DNA of 29,996 nucleotides from Syntrophaceae bacterium UBA1163 (GCA_002311635.1 DBZJ01000159.1:22240-52235); one strand, 5' to 3'; numbered from the stretch's first letter, positions 9,160-16,265 are shown. The notes: generated by a model from the letters alone, not told the origin. Numbers and translations are program-made.

Positions 9160-9567
9160 TTAAAAGTCATGAACCACTCTCTTGATCTCAAGTCGTCTCC
9201 GACCGAAGTTTAAGATCAACCCCAGTCTTTTGTTGGCAGTCTTCAAATATGAGATAACCTGATCCCTGTGAATTAGGATAATTTTCGCACACGCTTTGAT
9301 CTCAATGATGATCTCACCATTTACAAGAAGATCAATGCGCTGGTTTCCAAGACTTTGACCGTCGTAGTCAACCCGGACGACTTTTTGTTTCTCAAACCCG
9401 ATCCCAACTTTTCTGAATTCTTTTAAGAGAGCTTCCTCAGAAATTTTTTCCTGGAATCCTGGACCCAACGTTTTGTGGATATCAATGGCGATACCAATGA
9501 TGCGGTGGCTTAGATCATTTAATTCGTCTGCGGGCTTTGTGGGAAACATTTTGCGGCTTTTGGTCAA
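9160..9567 (-). CDS. GxxExxY-family protein (PD-(D/E)XK nuclease-like), signature Tyr replaced by Ser
   Basis: Small protein of 135 aa with LNDLSHRIIGIAIDIHKTLG, the diagnostic N-terminal helix of the family. The signature reads GFQEKIS (G37, E40, S43), whereas the family name requires Tyr at the last position. A restriction-endonuclease-like core follows, with D79 in RIDLLV and E89-x-K91 in IIEIKA. It ends with QVISYLKTANKRLGLILNFG, typical of the family. Members are widespread solitary genes next to repeats, and their function is unknown. It ends 9 bases from manC territory on the same strand (it follows manC), so it could be read through from manC. Confidence 0.85.
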   Translation of the reverse strand: MTKSRKMFPTKPADELNDLSHRIIGIAIDIHKTLGPGFQEKISEEALLKEFRKVGIGFEKQKVVRVDYDGQSLGNQRIDLLVNGEIIIEIKACAKIILIHRDQVISYLKTANKRLGLILNFGRRRLEIKRVVHDF

Positions 9568-9576
9568 CCAATTGGG

Positions 9577-10962
9577 TTAACGACCGTAGTCATCGGAGAA
9601 GCGTTCGATGTCGTCTTCCTCCAAGTATTCGCCGTTTTGAACTTCGATAATCTCCACCGGAATCTTGCCTTCATTCTCAAGCCGGTGGAGGGTCGATTGG
9701 GGCACATAAGCAGACTCGTTCTCATGGACGAAAATCTCTTTATCTCCTATTACGATCTTTGCGGTTCCTTTTACAACCACCCAGTGCTCAGACCGGTGTG
9801 AATGCTTCTGAAGGCTGAGCTTCTCTCCAGGATTGACCACGACATGCTTGATTTTATATCTCGGGCCTTGCTGAAGGATGGTGTAACTTCCCCACGGACG
9901 ATAGGTCGTCACATGCTCCGATGCCTCTTTTCTTCCCTTCTCCTTCAGCCTGTTTACAATCTCTCTGACTTTCCAGGCCTCTCCTTTCCTCGCAATTAAG
10001 ACCGCGTCGCTTGTTTCGACGACGAGGCAATCCTCCAGCCCGATCGTTGATAGGAGCCTCTTGTCGCCAAAGATCAAACAGTTTTTGGTGTCGATGGCCA
10101 TCACATCGCCCACTACCGCATTTCCATTTTCGTCCCGGGATAAGATGTCGTGCAGGGAATCCCATGATCCGATATCATTCCAATACAAATCCAGGGGTAG
10201 TAGGGCTACCCTGTCTGATTTTTCCATCACAGCATAGTCTATGGAAATCTCAGGCATCTTGTGAAATTGATCGTTCATCTCATCGAAACTCCTGCCCAGC
10301 ATTTCCCTTATCGCCGGAGCGTATTTTCTCAATTCATCCATCATGGTCTGGATGCTGAACGCAAACATCCCCGAGTTCCAGTAGTAATTGCCGGCATCAA
10401 GATACTGCATCGCTGTGGCTGCATCAGGTTTTTCTACAAACTTTTCTACGCGAAAATAGTTACCTTGGCTACTGCTTGCCGGCGACTGCCTCTCAGCTCT
10501 TATATATCCATAACCTGTTTCAGGTCGATCCGGCCTTATGCCAAAGGTGACAATGTGGCCTTGCTTCGCTAGCTTCTCAGCAAGCCTGAAATACTCAACA
10601 AATCGATCGAGAGGGCGGATGATGTGGTCTGAGGGAGAGACGAAAACCACTTCTCCCCCATCGCATCCGAGCTTTTCCGTACAATATTTTATGCCGAGAG
10701 CTATGGCAGGAGCTGTGTTTCGGCTTTGACGCTCATGGATGACGTGATTTATCTCTTGGAGCTCTGACCTGACATAGAATCGGTATTCTTCGCTTGTCAT
10801 CACAATGATTTCATCTTTCGAGAGGACATTCAGAAGTCTGTTCACGGTCTGCCGCAAGAGAGACTCCTTCCCGTTGAGCTTCAGAAACTGCTTGGGGTAA
10901 TCCTTCCTGCTAAGAGGCCAAAGCCTCGTGCCAGATCCTCCTGCAAGTACAAGGGCTTTCAT
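9577..10962 (-). CDS. manC: Bifunctional mannose-1-phosphate guanylyltransferase / mannose-6-phosphate isomerase (type II)
   Basis: Makes GDP-mannose: the N-terminal nucleotidyltransferase joins mannose-1-P to GTP, and the C-terminal cupin interconverts fructose-6-P and mannose-6-P. Visible landmarks are LAGGSGTRLWPLSRKDYPKQ (6-25), the sugar-nucleotide motif FVEKPD, YWNDIGSWDSL, and the cupin motif YRPWGSY followed by the metal-site block QKHSHRSEHWVVVKGTA. The 461-aa length matches ManC/AlgA/CpsB proteins. It supplies the precursor for mannose-containing polymers, fitting the glycosyltransferases at 1276-6230. The name algA or cpsB would be equally valid. Only a distant ribosome-like sequence precedes the ATG. 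Confidence 0.95.
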   Translation of the reverse strand: MKALVLAGGSGTRLWPLSRKDYPKQFLKLNGKESLLRQTVNRLLNVLSKDEIIVMTSEEYRFYVRSELQEINHVIHERQSRNTAPAIALGIKYCTEKLGCDGGEVVFVSPSDHIIRPLDRFVEYFRLAEKLAKQGHIVTFGIRPDRPETGYGYIRAERQSPASSSQGNYFRVEKFVEKPDAATAMQYLDAGNYYWNSGMFAFSIQTMMDELRKYAPAIREMLGRSFDEMNDQFHKMPEISIDYAVMEKSDRVALLPLDLYWNDIGSWDSLHDILSRDENGNAVVGDVMAIDTKNCLIFGDKRLLSTIGLEDCLVVETSDAVLIARKGEAWKVREIVNRLKEKGRKEASEHVTTYRPWGSYTILQQGPRYKIKHVVVNPGEKLSLQKHSHRSEHWVVVKGTAKIVIGDKEIFVHENESAYVPQSTLHRLENEGKIPVEIIEVQNGEYLEEDDIERFSDDYGR

Positions 10963-11428
10963 TTTTGTCTACTCAGGTCCTCTGGTTTTCTTCGTTGATT
11001 CAGTCTAGTACAATAGCTTATCAATTGTTTCATCTATTCAAATGATCCTCTTAATTTTCAACTTCCCTTCTCCCAGTGGCCATTATATCATAATATGACT
11101 TCTTGAAAAAGGGAACACTGGAGCCGTGGGATCAAGCTTGTGGTATTTGGATTTATTCGGTGGAAGAAAAGGACAAATGGGGCAGGGCTTGGTTTTTGAC
11201 AATTTGTAATCTTAGTCGTTTGGATGATCGCAAATGTTTCATAGTTAATGGTTGATAGCTTACGGCTGATGGCTGATAGGTAATATTACTCAATTCAGAT
11301 GTTAGCGACCGAAGGTTGCAGGTCTCAACGTCACCAAAAAGTCCACAGACAGTAGACAACACCAATCTTATTAAATTCAAAGGACATTTGGCGCCCTGGG
11401 GTTGACAAAGCAAATTGAAAAATTGAGG
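10963..11428. other. Intergenic region holding dispersed repeat copy B
   Basis: The 466 bp contain no believable gene. A minus-strand frame through 11153-11413 only translates the repeat, giving the YQPSAVSYQP type of peptide. Apart from the repeat at 11175-11284, I see an AT-rich stretch near 11075-11105 and no clear promoter or terminator. Confidence 0.4.
11175..11284. repeat. Dispersed intergenic repeat, copy B (six heptads at its end)
   Basis: The left end GGGCAGGGCTTGGTTTTTGA and the middle TTGTAATCTTAGTC / GATCGCAAATGTTTCATAG match copy A (7937-8012). The right end, 11243-11284, is six consecutive 7-bp units in perfect phase, of the type AGCTGAT/GGCTGAT, two of them identical. Copy A has only three units, so the unit number varies between copies. 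Confidence 0.75.
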
Positions 11429-11830
11429 TTAAGGCACTCGGATAACAGACCCAAATTGTTCGAAGTGTCCATCAAAAGAAAATGCTGTGGAGATATTTAA
11501 ACGCTCCATAATTATTTTGCTCGTACAATCTGTAAAAGACCAACCTTTATCGCTAAACTGGACAAAAATAGCCCAAGCCCGAGTAAAGTCTTCGGGAGTG
11601 ATTTTTATGATTTGGCAGATCCGTTCCTCGATCAAGACTTTCCCCGCTGCCACAGCAACGACATGACTTTCACGAATTTTCAAGAGCGTGAAAAGTTCGT
11701 CAAGGATGTAATCTGAGGTGGCCAATTGAGATTCATTGGTGGATACCCAGTCCCGCGCTGAATTATGATCAGGATCGCGTCGCACAAAATAAGCGAACCA
11801 AGCGCCTGTATCCACAAAGACGCTCATCAA
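11429..11830 (-). CDS. PIN-domain ribonuclease toxin (VapC-like)
   Basis: Protein of 133 aa with a complete set of PIN acidic residues: D7 in VFVDTGAW, E45 in YILDELFTLL, D101 in WSFTDCTSKI and D120 in AFSFDGHF. PIN toxins of type II toxin-antitoxin modules are magnesium-dependent ribonucleases, usually acting on tRNA or rRNA. The ATG overlaps the stop of the upstream antitoxin gene by 4 bases (ATGA), the normal arrangement for such pairs. The RNA target cannot be told from the sequence. Confidence 0.85.
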   Translation of the reverse strand: MMSVFVDTGAWFAYFVRRDPDHNSARDWVSTNESQLATSDYILDELFTLLKIRESHVVAVAAGKVLIEERICQIIKITPEDFTRAWAIFVQFSDKGWSFTDCTSKIIMERLNISTAFSFDGHFEQFGSVIRVP

Positions 11831-12096
11831 TGACCACCACCATAAAGATATCGGTCGTGTTCCCGGTTGCTAACAGGTGGCCCCTTTTTCAAAGACAATT
11901 CCGCAACTTGGTCTAAAATGGTGAGAATACGCATTCTTTCCTCAGGGGAAAGTTTTTGTGGGACCTCCTGCCGGACTTCCTCAGGGAAAAGGATGACTAA
12001 GCGTACTTCCCCCACTGGCGCATCGATTGGTTCATCGAGTTGAATGTTCCCATTCGGAAGAATACGTCCCTTTCTTTCTATGGCTTTCATAATCAT
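11827..12096 (-). CDS. Probable antitoxin partner of the PIN toxin
   Basis: Protein of 89 aa placed directly before and overlapping the PIN gene. The N-terminal part, KAIERKGRILPNGNIQLDEP followed by an APVGEVRLVILFPEE strand, resembles small beta-rich AbrB-like or DUF104-type antitoxins that bind their operator. The C-terminal half (about 48-89) is charged and helical, suited to wrap the toxin. The match to a named family is loose, and the role rests mainly on position. An AT-rich 140-bp spacer upstream should contain the autoregulated promoter, though no operator is obvious. Confidence 0.65.
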   Translation of the reverse strand: MIMKAIERKGRILPNGNIQLDEPIDAPVGEVRLVILFPEEVRQEVPQKLSPEERMRILTILDQVAELSLKKGPPVSNREHDRYLYGGGH

Positions 12097-12211
12097 TATC
12101 CCCTTTTTGGATTTTAAATCTATAAATATTAATACCCTTTTTCCCTTGTTTAAGTCAAGAAGCTAATATTAGGGGGCACGATAACCTCAAAGTCAGACCT
12201 AAAAGGAAGGA

Positions 12212-12250
12212 CTGAGGCGGAGGGCTTGCTTTTTGACGATTTATGATATT
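12212..12250. repeat. Partial copy (C) of the dispersed repeat, left end only
   Basis: GGCGGAGGGCTTGCTTTTTGACGATTT corresponds to the left ends of copies A and B (the shown match is split as GGCGGAGGGCTTG plus CTTTTTGACGATTT). It stops where the MNT nucleotidyltransferase reading frame ends, so the repeat abuts or supplies the stop of that gene. Confidence 0.45.
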
Positions 12251-12564
12251 TTTAGTTCTTCACCCTTTTCCCTGATTTCATAGATGAGGGGAATCCATGT
12301 ATCTTTTTCGTACATTTTTGTTGAAAACGGCACAGGTTCAAGCCGCGGATCGATCTTCCCAGCAATCCTATAAAGGATCATTCCTTCTTCTACCCGATCC
12401 TTTCCGAAATCTTTTGATATGACAGCTACATCGATATCGCTATCAGGTCGCACATTACCCTTTACGTAAGAACCATATAGGATGACACGATCAATCGTTA
12501 TCCCTTCCCGTTTTAGCGCGTTAACAAATTCCTTGATGACCCTTATAGCTTGGCCCTTACCCAT
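12241..12564 (-). CDS. MNT-type nucleotidyltransferase domain protein (MntA-like), no HEPN partner visible
   Basis: Minimal nucleotidyltransferase of 107 aa. The active-site strand-turn ILYGSYVKGNVRPDSDIDVA has G31-S32 and the DxD pair D43/D45. Such proteins normally form a module with a HEPN ribonuclease, whose toxicity they neutralise by AMP transfer. Here neither side has a HEPN gene: downstream lies the repeat and the antitoxin gene, upstream a 360-bp repeat-rich spacer. It is therefore an orphan, or its partner has been lost. The gene begins with ATG at 12564. Confidence 0.8.
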   Translation of the reverse strand: MGKGQAIRVIKEFVNALKREGITIDRVILYGSYVKGNVRPDSDIDVAVISKDFGKDRVEEGMILYRIAGKIDPRLEPVPFSTKMYEKDTWIPLIYEIREKGEELKIS

Positions 12565-12926
12565 ATGAATACCTCTTTTATCTCTTTCAACCTTATCTTA
12601 CGGGAATCCTTGAGTTGTTCTCCTCAAATCCAATATACCCAAATCTCATTTGAATGGCAAGGAGATTTCAGATATGGAGGCAACGCCTTACGACTTACGG
12701 CAGAAATAAGGGCTGAGGAATAAGGTAAAAGGTTAAAGATTAAAGGTAAAGGAAGATAAGGGCAAGGATAAGGCTGAAGGCGAAAAGATAAAGGATAAAG
12801 GGGAAAGGTTTAAGGCAAAGGTTGGAGGCAAAGACAAGGATTTGAAAATTAGGGATGTTCTTGCTAATATATCTTTAGATGATAATTTCATTCATCCAAG
12901 CTTCAGAGTGATAGGAGGAGAAAACA
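12565..12926. other. Intergenic region dominated by a purine-rich heptad array
   Basis: Contains the array at 12685-12838 (separate entry). A spacer of ordinary composition surrounds it, and a good ribosome site GGAGGAG near 12914 belongs to the next gene. No reading frame with family features was found. Confidence 0.5.
12685..12838. repeat. Imperfect 7-bp-periodic array, 22 units in unbroken phase
   Basis: Starting at GCCTTAC (12685) the sequence can be cut into 22 consecutive 7-mers without one insertion or deletion. It passes from GACTTAC-type units into AAAGGAT/TAAGGCT-type units that share a core of purines with G at fixed positions. Units are diverged, yet phase is kept, unlike a simple slippage tract. 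The plus strand from about 12706 is almost purely A and G. Confidence 0.75.
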
Positions 12927-13127
12927 ATGATTGGAACTGTGAAGATTCAGGTCAAGCCTGAGGAGATTATTGAAGCCATAAGGGGGATGGAGAAAAGAAA
13001 GAGAGAGGCTTTTGTCGAAGATCTTATTGCAGCCACATCTCCGGAATATCTCAGCAGCATTCGGGAAGCACGAGCTGATTATAAAGCCAAAAGAGTAAAG
13101 ACACACGAAGAGGTTTTCGGTAAGTGA
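12927..13127 (+). CDS. Small antitoxin-like protein whose RelE-type toxin partner is truncated
   Basis: Protein of 66 aa, rich in charged residues (EIIEAIRGMEKRKREAFVED, then a C-terminal YKAKRVKTHEEVFGK). The last part is typical of antitoxins that pair with RelE/ParE toxins. A strong ribosome site (AGGAGGAGAA) precedes the ATG. Its stop overlaps, by 4 bases (GTGA), a GTG start that opens a RelE-like N-terminus, so the pair was once complete. The antitoxin family is not identified by name. Confidence 0.6.
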   Translation: MIGTVKIQVKPEEIIEAIRGMEKRKREAFVEDLIAATSPEYLSSIREARADYKAKRVKTHEEVFGK

Positions 13128-13180
13128 AATATAGCCTGGTTTACACCCGTAGAGGCTACCTGCATTATCTGCACCTTTAA
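13124..13180 (+). pseudogene. N-terminal stub of a RelE/ParE-type toxin
   Basis: GTG at 13124 overlaps the antitoxin stop and opens VKYSLVYTRRG, the normal start of RelE-family toxins, which continue as a strand-turn with basic residues. After 18 codons the frame stops (TAA 13178). The remaining toxin of about 70 residues is missing. The stub points toward the VapC stub on the other strand, only 9 bases away. Confidence 0.6.
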
Positions 13181-13189
13181 GAAAATAGA

Positions 13190-13216
13190 TTAAAACGGAG
13201 TATCGACGAGAATCAT
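13190..13216 (-). pseudogene. Eight-residue N-terminal stub of a VapC toxin
   Basis: ATG at 13216 overlaps the VapB-like antitoxin stop by 4 bases (ATGA) and reads MILVDTPF then stop. MILVDT is the standard start of VapC PIN toxins and includes the first catalytic Asp. The other roughly 120 residues are absent. Together with the RelE stub this looks like a deletion junction. Confidence 0.6.
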
Positions 13217-13413
13217 TTGGCAGTCCGAAGTGCTTTATAATTGTAATCTTTGGCGAATCCGATCTTCCCTGCCAAATCCGTGAGATTGAGTTGTTTTCTG
13301 TCTTCAACGAATTCCTTACGAGCCTGATTCACAAGTTCTTTCTTCGTCCTCGTGCGACTGAGTTTCATGGCCTTTTTAACCAAACGTTCATCAAGAGCAA
13401 TGTCGGGTCTCAT
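13213..13413 (-). CDS. VapB-type antitoxin, orphaned
   Basis: Protein of 66 aa. The first half, IALDERLVKKAMKLSRTRTK followed by KELVNQARKEFV, is the ribbon-helix-helix-like fold of VapB antitoxins, binding operator DNA as a dimer. The C-terminal tail (DLAGKIGFAKDYNYKALR) is the toxin-binding part. An excellent ribosome site AAGGAGGTG precedes the ATG, so the gene is probably still expressed. The partner toxin survives only as eight codons. Confidence 0.75.
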   Translation of the reverse strand: MRPDIALDERLVKKAMKLSRTRTKKELVNQARKEFVEDRKQLNLTDLAGKIGFAKDYNYKALRTAK

Positions 13414-13489
13414 CTAAACACCTCCTTAGATCTATTACGGGACACCCTGAGGCCCTGTTCGTCAATATGAACTGATTCAAAAAATCTGA

Positions 13490-13744
13490 ATGTATCAAAG
13501 TATCTTAAAATTCTGGTATGTCTTTAAGCTGACGTGGATGGAGCGATTGGCCTACCGGGTCAACTTCTTTATGGAGATCGCCAGCGGAATCCTTTCGTCG
13601 TTGATTCTTGAGGTGGAACCGCATCGGGCAGCATCCGTGGCATCGCAGTTATTGACCAACTTTTCCGTCAAAGACATCAGTATCATTGATCCGCCTTTGG
13701 AAAAAATAATCGAATCGATTTATCTAGGAAGAACCACAGGGTGA
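13490..13744 (+). pseudogene. Chimeric ABC-transporter remnant: permease N-terminus joined to ATPase C-terminus
   Basis: Residues 1-40 (KFWYVFKLTWMERLAYRVNF, then FMEIASGILSSLI) match the N-terminus of ABC-2/DUF990-type permeases up to the first membrane helix. From about residue 41, LEVEPHRAASVASQLLTNF and VKDISIIDPPLEKIIESIYL match the C-terminal tail of the ATPase subunit of such exporters. Both parts are in one frame, so a deletion between a permease gene and an ATPase gene downstream of it can explain the fusion. The 84-aa product cannot transport. No good ribosome site is present. Confidence 0.65.
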
Positions 13745-13917
13745 CGCTGTTGCATGGGCTGAAACACGGCACCCAGCATTAAGGCGCACCGTGAATGAGG
13801 TGAATGGTGTATTGTTTTTGGACATTTGAGAAAATCTTTTCCTTTTCAGATCCATTTGAAAATGTTGGGTTTGTCAAAAATTTGAACAATATTAGATAAT
13901 TACAAATATCTTGATTG

Positions 13918-13934
13918 TTGGCATTAAATTTGCT
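13918..13934 (+). promoter_or_regulatory. Sigma-54-like promoter
   Basis: TTGGCATTAAATTTGCT has the GG (13920-13921) and GC (13932-13933) doublets at the required 12-base offset, close to the consensus TGGCAC-N5-TTGC. It lies about 42 bases before the ATG at 13976. A single match may be chance. Confidence 0.45.
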
Positions 13935-13975
13935 CACTTTCATTCAGGATTAAATCTAAGAGGTTAAAGAAAGAC

Positions 13976-14893
13976 ATGGAAAAGGATATCTTTTTTGACT
14001 TTTTGAATGAAACGCCTCCTTCTGCATCCGTCGGACCCAAGAGCGAGGCAGAATCGACCCAAATGAGAAAGAATATCATTCCCAACGAGCGGGTAGCCTT
14101 CCTCCTGTTCCCCTTTTTCATTGATTTAATCGATCAATTCAAAGATACGCTGAAGAACCTCAAAACGTTTACACGAATTTATCAAGAAAAATTTAGCGAT
14201 AGGGAGTTTGGCGTTTATCTCAATCGAGTCATTACCGACGACATTAAGAAGATCGAATTAGTTCAGAATAGCCTTCTCGCTTATATTCGGATCAACAATC
14301 CTATTACAAAAACAAATACCGTAAACACCCTCATCGAAGAGGAGGTAAAAAAATATCAAACCGAACTGGAAGAAAAGAAGATCAAATTATTCAAGACCCT
14401 TGAAAAGAATCTCCCGGAAACCGCTGTTCCTGACGACCAGCTAAGGTATATGTTGAGCTGTGTCCTGCAGTACGTCATGGCCTTGATTGGTGTTAACGGA
14501 AATTTAGGAGTATTTACCAGACACGGTGCTCCTCAGAGGGAAGTGAGAGAGGATCAAGAGGGGAACTTTATTGAGATCTTAATTATGTATTCGGGCTATA
14601 AGAAACCGACAGAGCAACCTGGATCGCCATCGGGGATTTCTGCTCATCAAAGGGAAAAGATTTTGGACCTTGCGTTAAAACTGGTTGACGAGATTGTACT
14701 AAGAAACCGCGGAATAATGAAATTCGAGGAGGATGAAAAGAAGGTAAAGACCGTAGTTTCCTTGAGATTCCCCGTGGAAAGAAGAAAGGTAGTCTATTAT
14801 CAGGAGCCAAGTGAATTGACTTCAGATGCGCCTAAATTTAAGAGTACCTTCGAGAGACTCTCATCCCTTGAGGAGATGAAAAAAGGAGGTTAA
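13976..14893 (+). CDS. Degenerate histidine-kinase-like protein (no phospho-His, ATP motifs lost)
   Basis: The 305 aa align in outline with the DHp and ATPase domains of sensor kinases of the type HEIRNPLTAIKTF. Here LKNLKTFTRIYQEKF (59-73) is recognisable, but the His position is Asp (D53). The second DHp helix is ITDDIKKIELVQNSLLAYIR. The ATPase part starts VNTLIEEEVKKYQTELEEKK. The N-box Asn is Gln (Q165), and no DxGxG or GxG lid is seen, although the final strand region LALKLVDEIVLRN...VVSLRFP is kept. There are no membrane segments. It may be a scaffold or a regulator of another kinase. A sigma-54-like promoter precedes it and a strong terminator follows, so it is probably a single-gene unit. 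Confidence 0.55.
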   Translation: MEKDIFFDFLNETPPSASVGPKSEAESTQMRKNIIPNERVAFLLFPFFIDLIDQFKDTLKNLKTFTRIYQEKFSDREFGVYLNRVITDDIKKIELVQNSLLAYIRINNPITKTNTVNTLIEEEVKKYQTELEEKKIKLFKTLEKNLPETAVPDDQLRYMLSCVLQYVMALIGVNGNLGVFTRHGAPQREVREDQEGNFIEILIMYSGYKKPTEQPGSPSGISAHQREKILDLALKLVDEIVLRNRGIMKFEEDEKKVKTVVSLRFPVERRKVVYYQEPSELTSDAPKFKSTFERLSSLEEMKKGG

Positions 14894-14941
14894 CCGCCCT
14901 CCGATACCCTTCTGTCGTTTTTGCTCTGCGTTTATACTTGG

Positions 14942-14986
14942 ATGCCTTCGAAATGCTCTTTCGAAGGCATTTTTATTTTTTCTTTT
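14942..14986 (+). terminator. Rho-independent terminator
   Basis: A perfect 12-bp stem (ATGCCTTCGAAA, 14942-14953, with TTTCGAAGGCAT, 14959-14970) has a 5-base loop and is followed by a T-rich run (14971-14986). It ends the transcript of the kinase-like gene. Confidence 0.9.
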
Positions 14987-15054
14987 GCATCCGCCGGCGT
15001 TTTGGAGTATCTTTCTAAACTATCCTCGAAAGCAAAGGACGATGAATGATGAAC

Positions 15055-15178
15055 TAATACAAACACATTTAATACTTTGACACGGAGGCCCCCTCACCCT
15101 CCCCTCTCCCCGCTGGGGAGAGGGATGGGGTGAGGGGCAAGTCAATGAAATGTAATAATATTTAATGCGTTTGTATTA
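15055..15178. repeat. MITE-like palindromic element, 124 bp
   Basis: The ends are inverted repeats (TAATACAAACACATTTAATA at the left, and TATTTAATGCGTTTGTATTA at the right). The centre is a long GC-rich hairpin, GCCCCCTCACCCTCCCCTC against GAGAGGGATGGGGTGAGGGG. No reading frame is present. Related ends or cores recur at 27991-28070 and 29978-29996. Confidence 0.75.
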
Positions 15179-15251
15179 GAAACATAGTACTTTGTTCAAT
15201 CGGTTATCGTTTAAAGTTCATCGTGCCTAAATAACTTCTCAGGGCATACCC

Positions 15252-16265
15252 ATGCTGGTTTTGGCGATTGAGACATCTTGCGACGATACCGGAGCAGCCG
15301 TCGTTTTGGACGGAAGGAAGATCCTCTCAAATATCGTCTCTTCTCAAGTTCCAATTCACCGGAAATATGGGGGAGTCGTTCCGGAGCTGGCATCGAGAAA
15401 ACATATCGAATCCATTGTGCCCATTGTGGCCGAAGCGTTGAAGACAGCCAACGTTACATTAAAGGAAATAGACGGAATTGCCGTGACCCAGGGACCGGGT
15501 TTGGTGGGATCGCTGTTGGTCGGCCTCTCCTTCGCAAAATCCATGGCTTTTGCCTCAGGATTACCATTCATCGGAGTCAATCACATCGAGGCGCATCTCT
15601 CAGCCATTTTTCTCGGGAAGAAGCCCCCAAGGTTCCCTTTTATCGGACTGGTCGTCTCCGGAGGTCACACCTCACTTTTTCGTATGGATGGGTTTGGAAA
15701 ATATGAGCGATTAGGGCAGACCCGGGATGATGCCGCAGGGGAGGCCTTCGACAAGGTGGCAAAACTTTTGGGTCTGGGATATCCGGGAGGGCCGGTGATT
15801 GATGAACTCTCAAAAACAGGAAATCCCAAGGCGATTCGATTCCCGAGGCCTGTTCTTTCGAAGAAATCCTTCGACTTCAGTTTCAGCGGACTCAAGACGG
15901 CCGTCGTCAATTACGTGAAGACTCATCCCGAACCTTTGGGAGGGTATCCAGAAGACCTCATCAGGGACATTGTCTCCAGTTTTCAGGAGGCCGTTGTCGA
16001 GGTATTGGTGAAAAAAACGGTTCAAGCCGCTCAGCATCAGGGGCTGAAAAGAATCGTTCTTTCAGGCGGGGTGGCCGCCAATCAACGCCTTCGGCAGAGG
16101 ATAGAGGAGGAGTCCCTTGACCAGAGATTAAAAGTCTATCTTCCCTCTCCTTACTTTTGCACAGATAATGCGGCGATGGTCGGGGTAGTGGGATATGAAT
16201 ATTTGAAGCGAGGCATGAGGTCACCACTATCACTCAATGCATTCTCGAATTTACCCCTCACGTGA
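15252..16265 (+). CDS. tsaD: tRNA N6-adenosine threonylcarbamoyltransferase TsaD
   Basis: Transfers the threonylcarbamoyl group to A37 of ANN-decoding tRNAs, working with TsaB and TsaE. It has an ASKHA/Kae1 fold: LAIETSCDDTGAAVV (4-18), the iron-binding HIEAH with H111 and H115, VVSGGHTSL, the long DDAAGEAFDKVAKLLGLGYP block, FDFSFSGLKTAV, and LSGGVAANQRLR near the C-terminus with DNAAM. The 337-aa length is standard. The ATG follows a spacer with a weak ribosome site. rsmA lies 74 bases downstream on the same strand, and the spacer is filled by a heptad array. Confidence 0.97.
   Translation: MLVLAIETSCDDTGAAVVLDGRKILSNIVSSQVPIHRKYGGVVPELASRKHIESIVPIVAEALKTANVTLKEIDGIAVTQGPGLVGSLLVGLSFAKSMAFASGLPFIGVNHIEAHLSAIFLGKKPPRFPFIGLVVSGGHTSLFRMDGFGKYERLGQTRDDAAGEAFDKVAKLLGLGYPGGPVIDELSKTGNPKAIRFPRPVLSKKSFDFSFSGLKTAVVNYVKTHPEPLGGYPEDLIRDIVSSFQEAVVEVLVKKTVQAAQHQGLKRIVLSGGVAANQRLRQRIEEESLDQRLKVYLPSPYFCTDNAAMVGVVGYEYLKRGMRSPLSLNAFSNLPLT

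Larger units (their letters stand above)
14894..15251. other. Intergenic region with terminator and palindromic element
   Basis: Holds the terminator at 14942-14986 and the palindromic repeat at 15055-15178. The remaining sequence before tsaD (15179-15251) should contain its promoter, but I cannot point to one with confidence. Confidence 0.5.

Noticed and set aside
11153..11413. 86-aa minus-strand frame with YQPSAVSYQP
   Set aside because: It only translates the heptad tail of dispersed repeat B and has no family features.
12685..12838. Heptad arrays as CRISPR
   Set aside because: No constant repeats of 23 bases or more with spacers. The period is 7.
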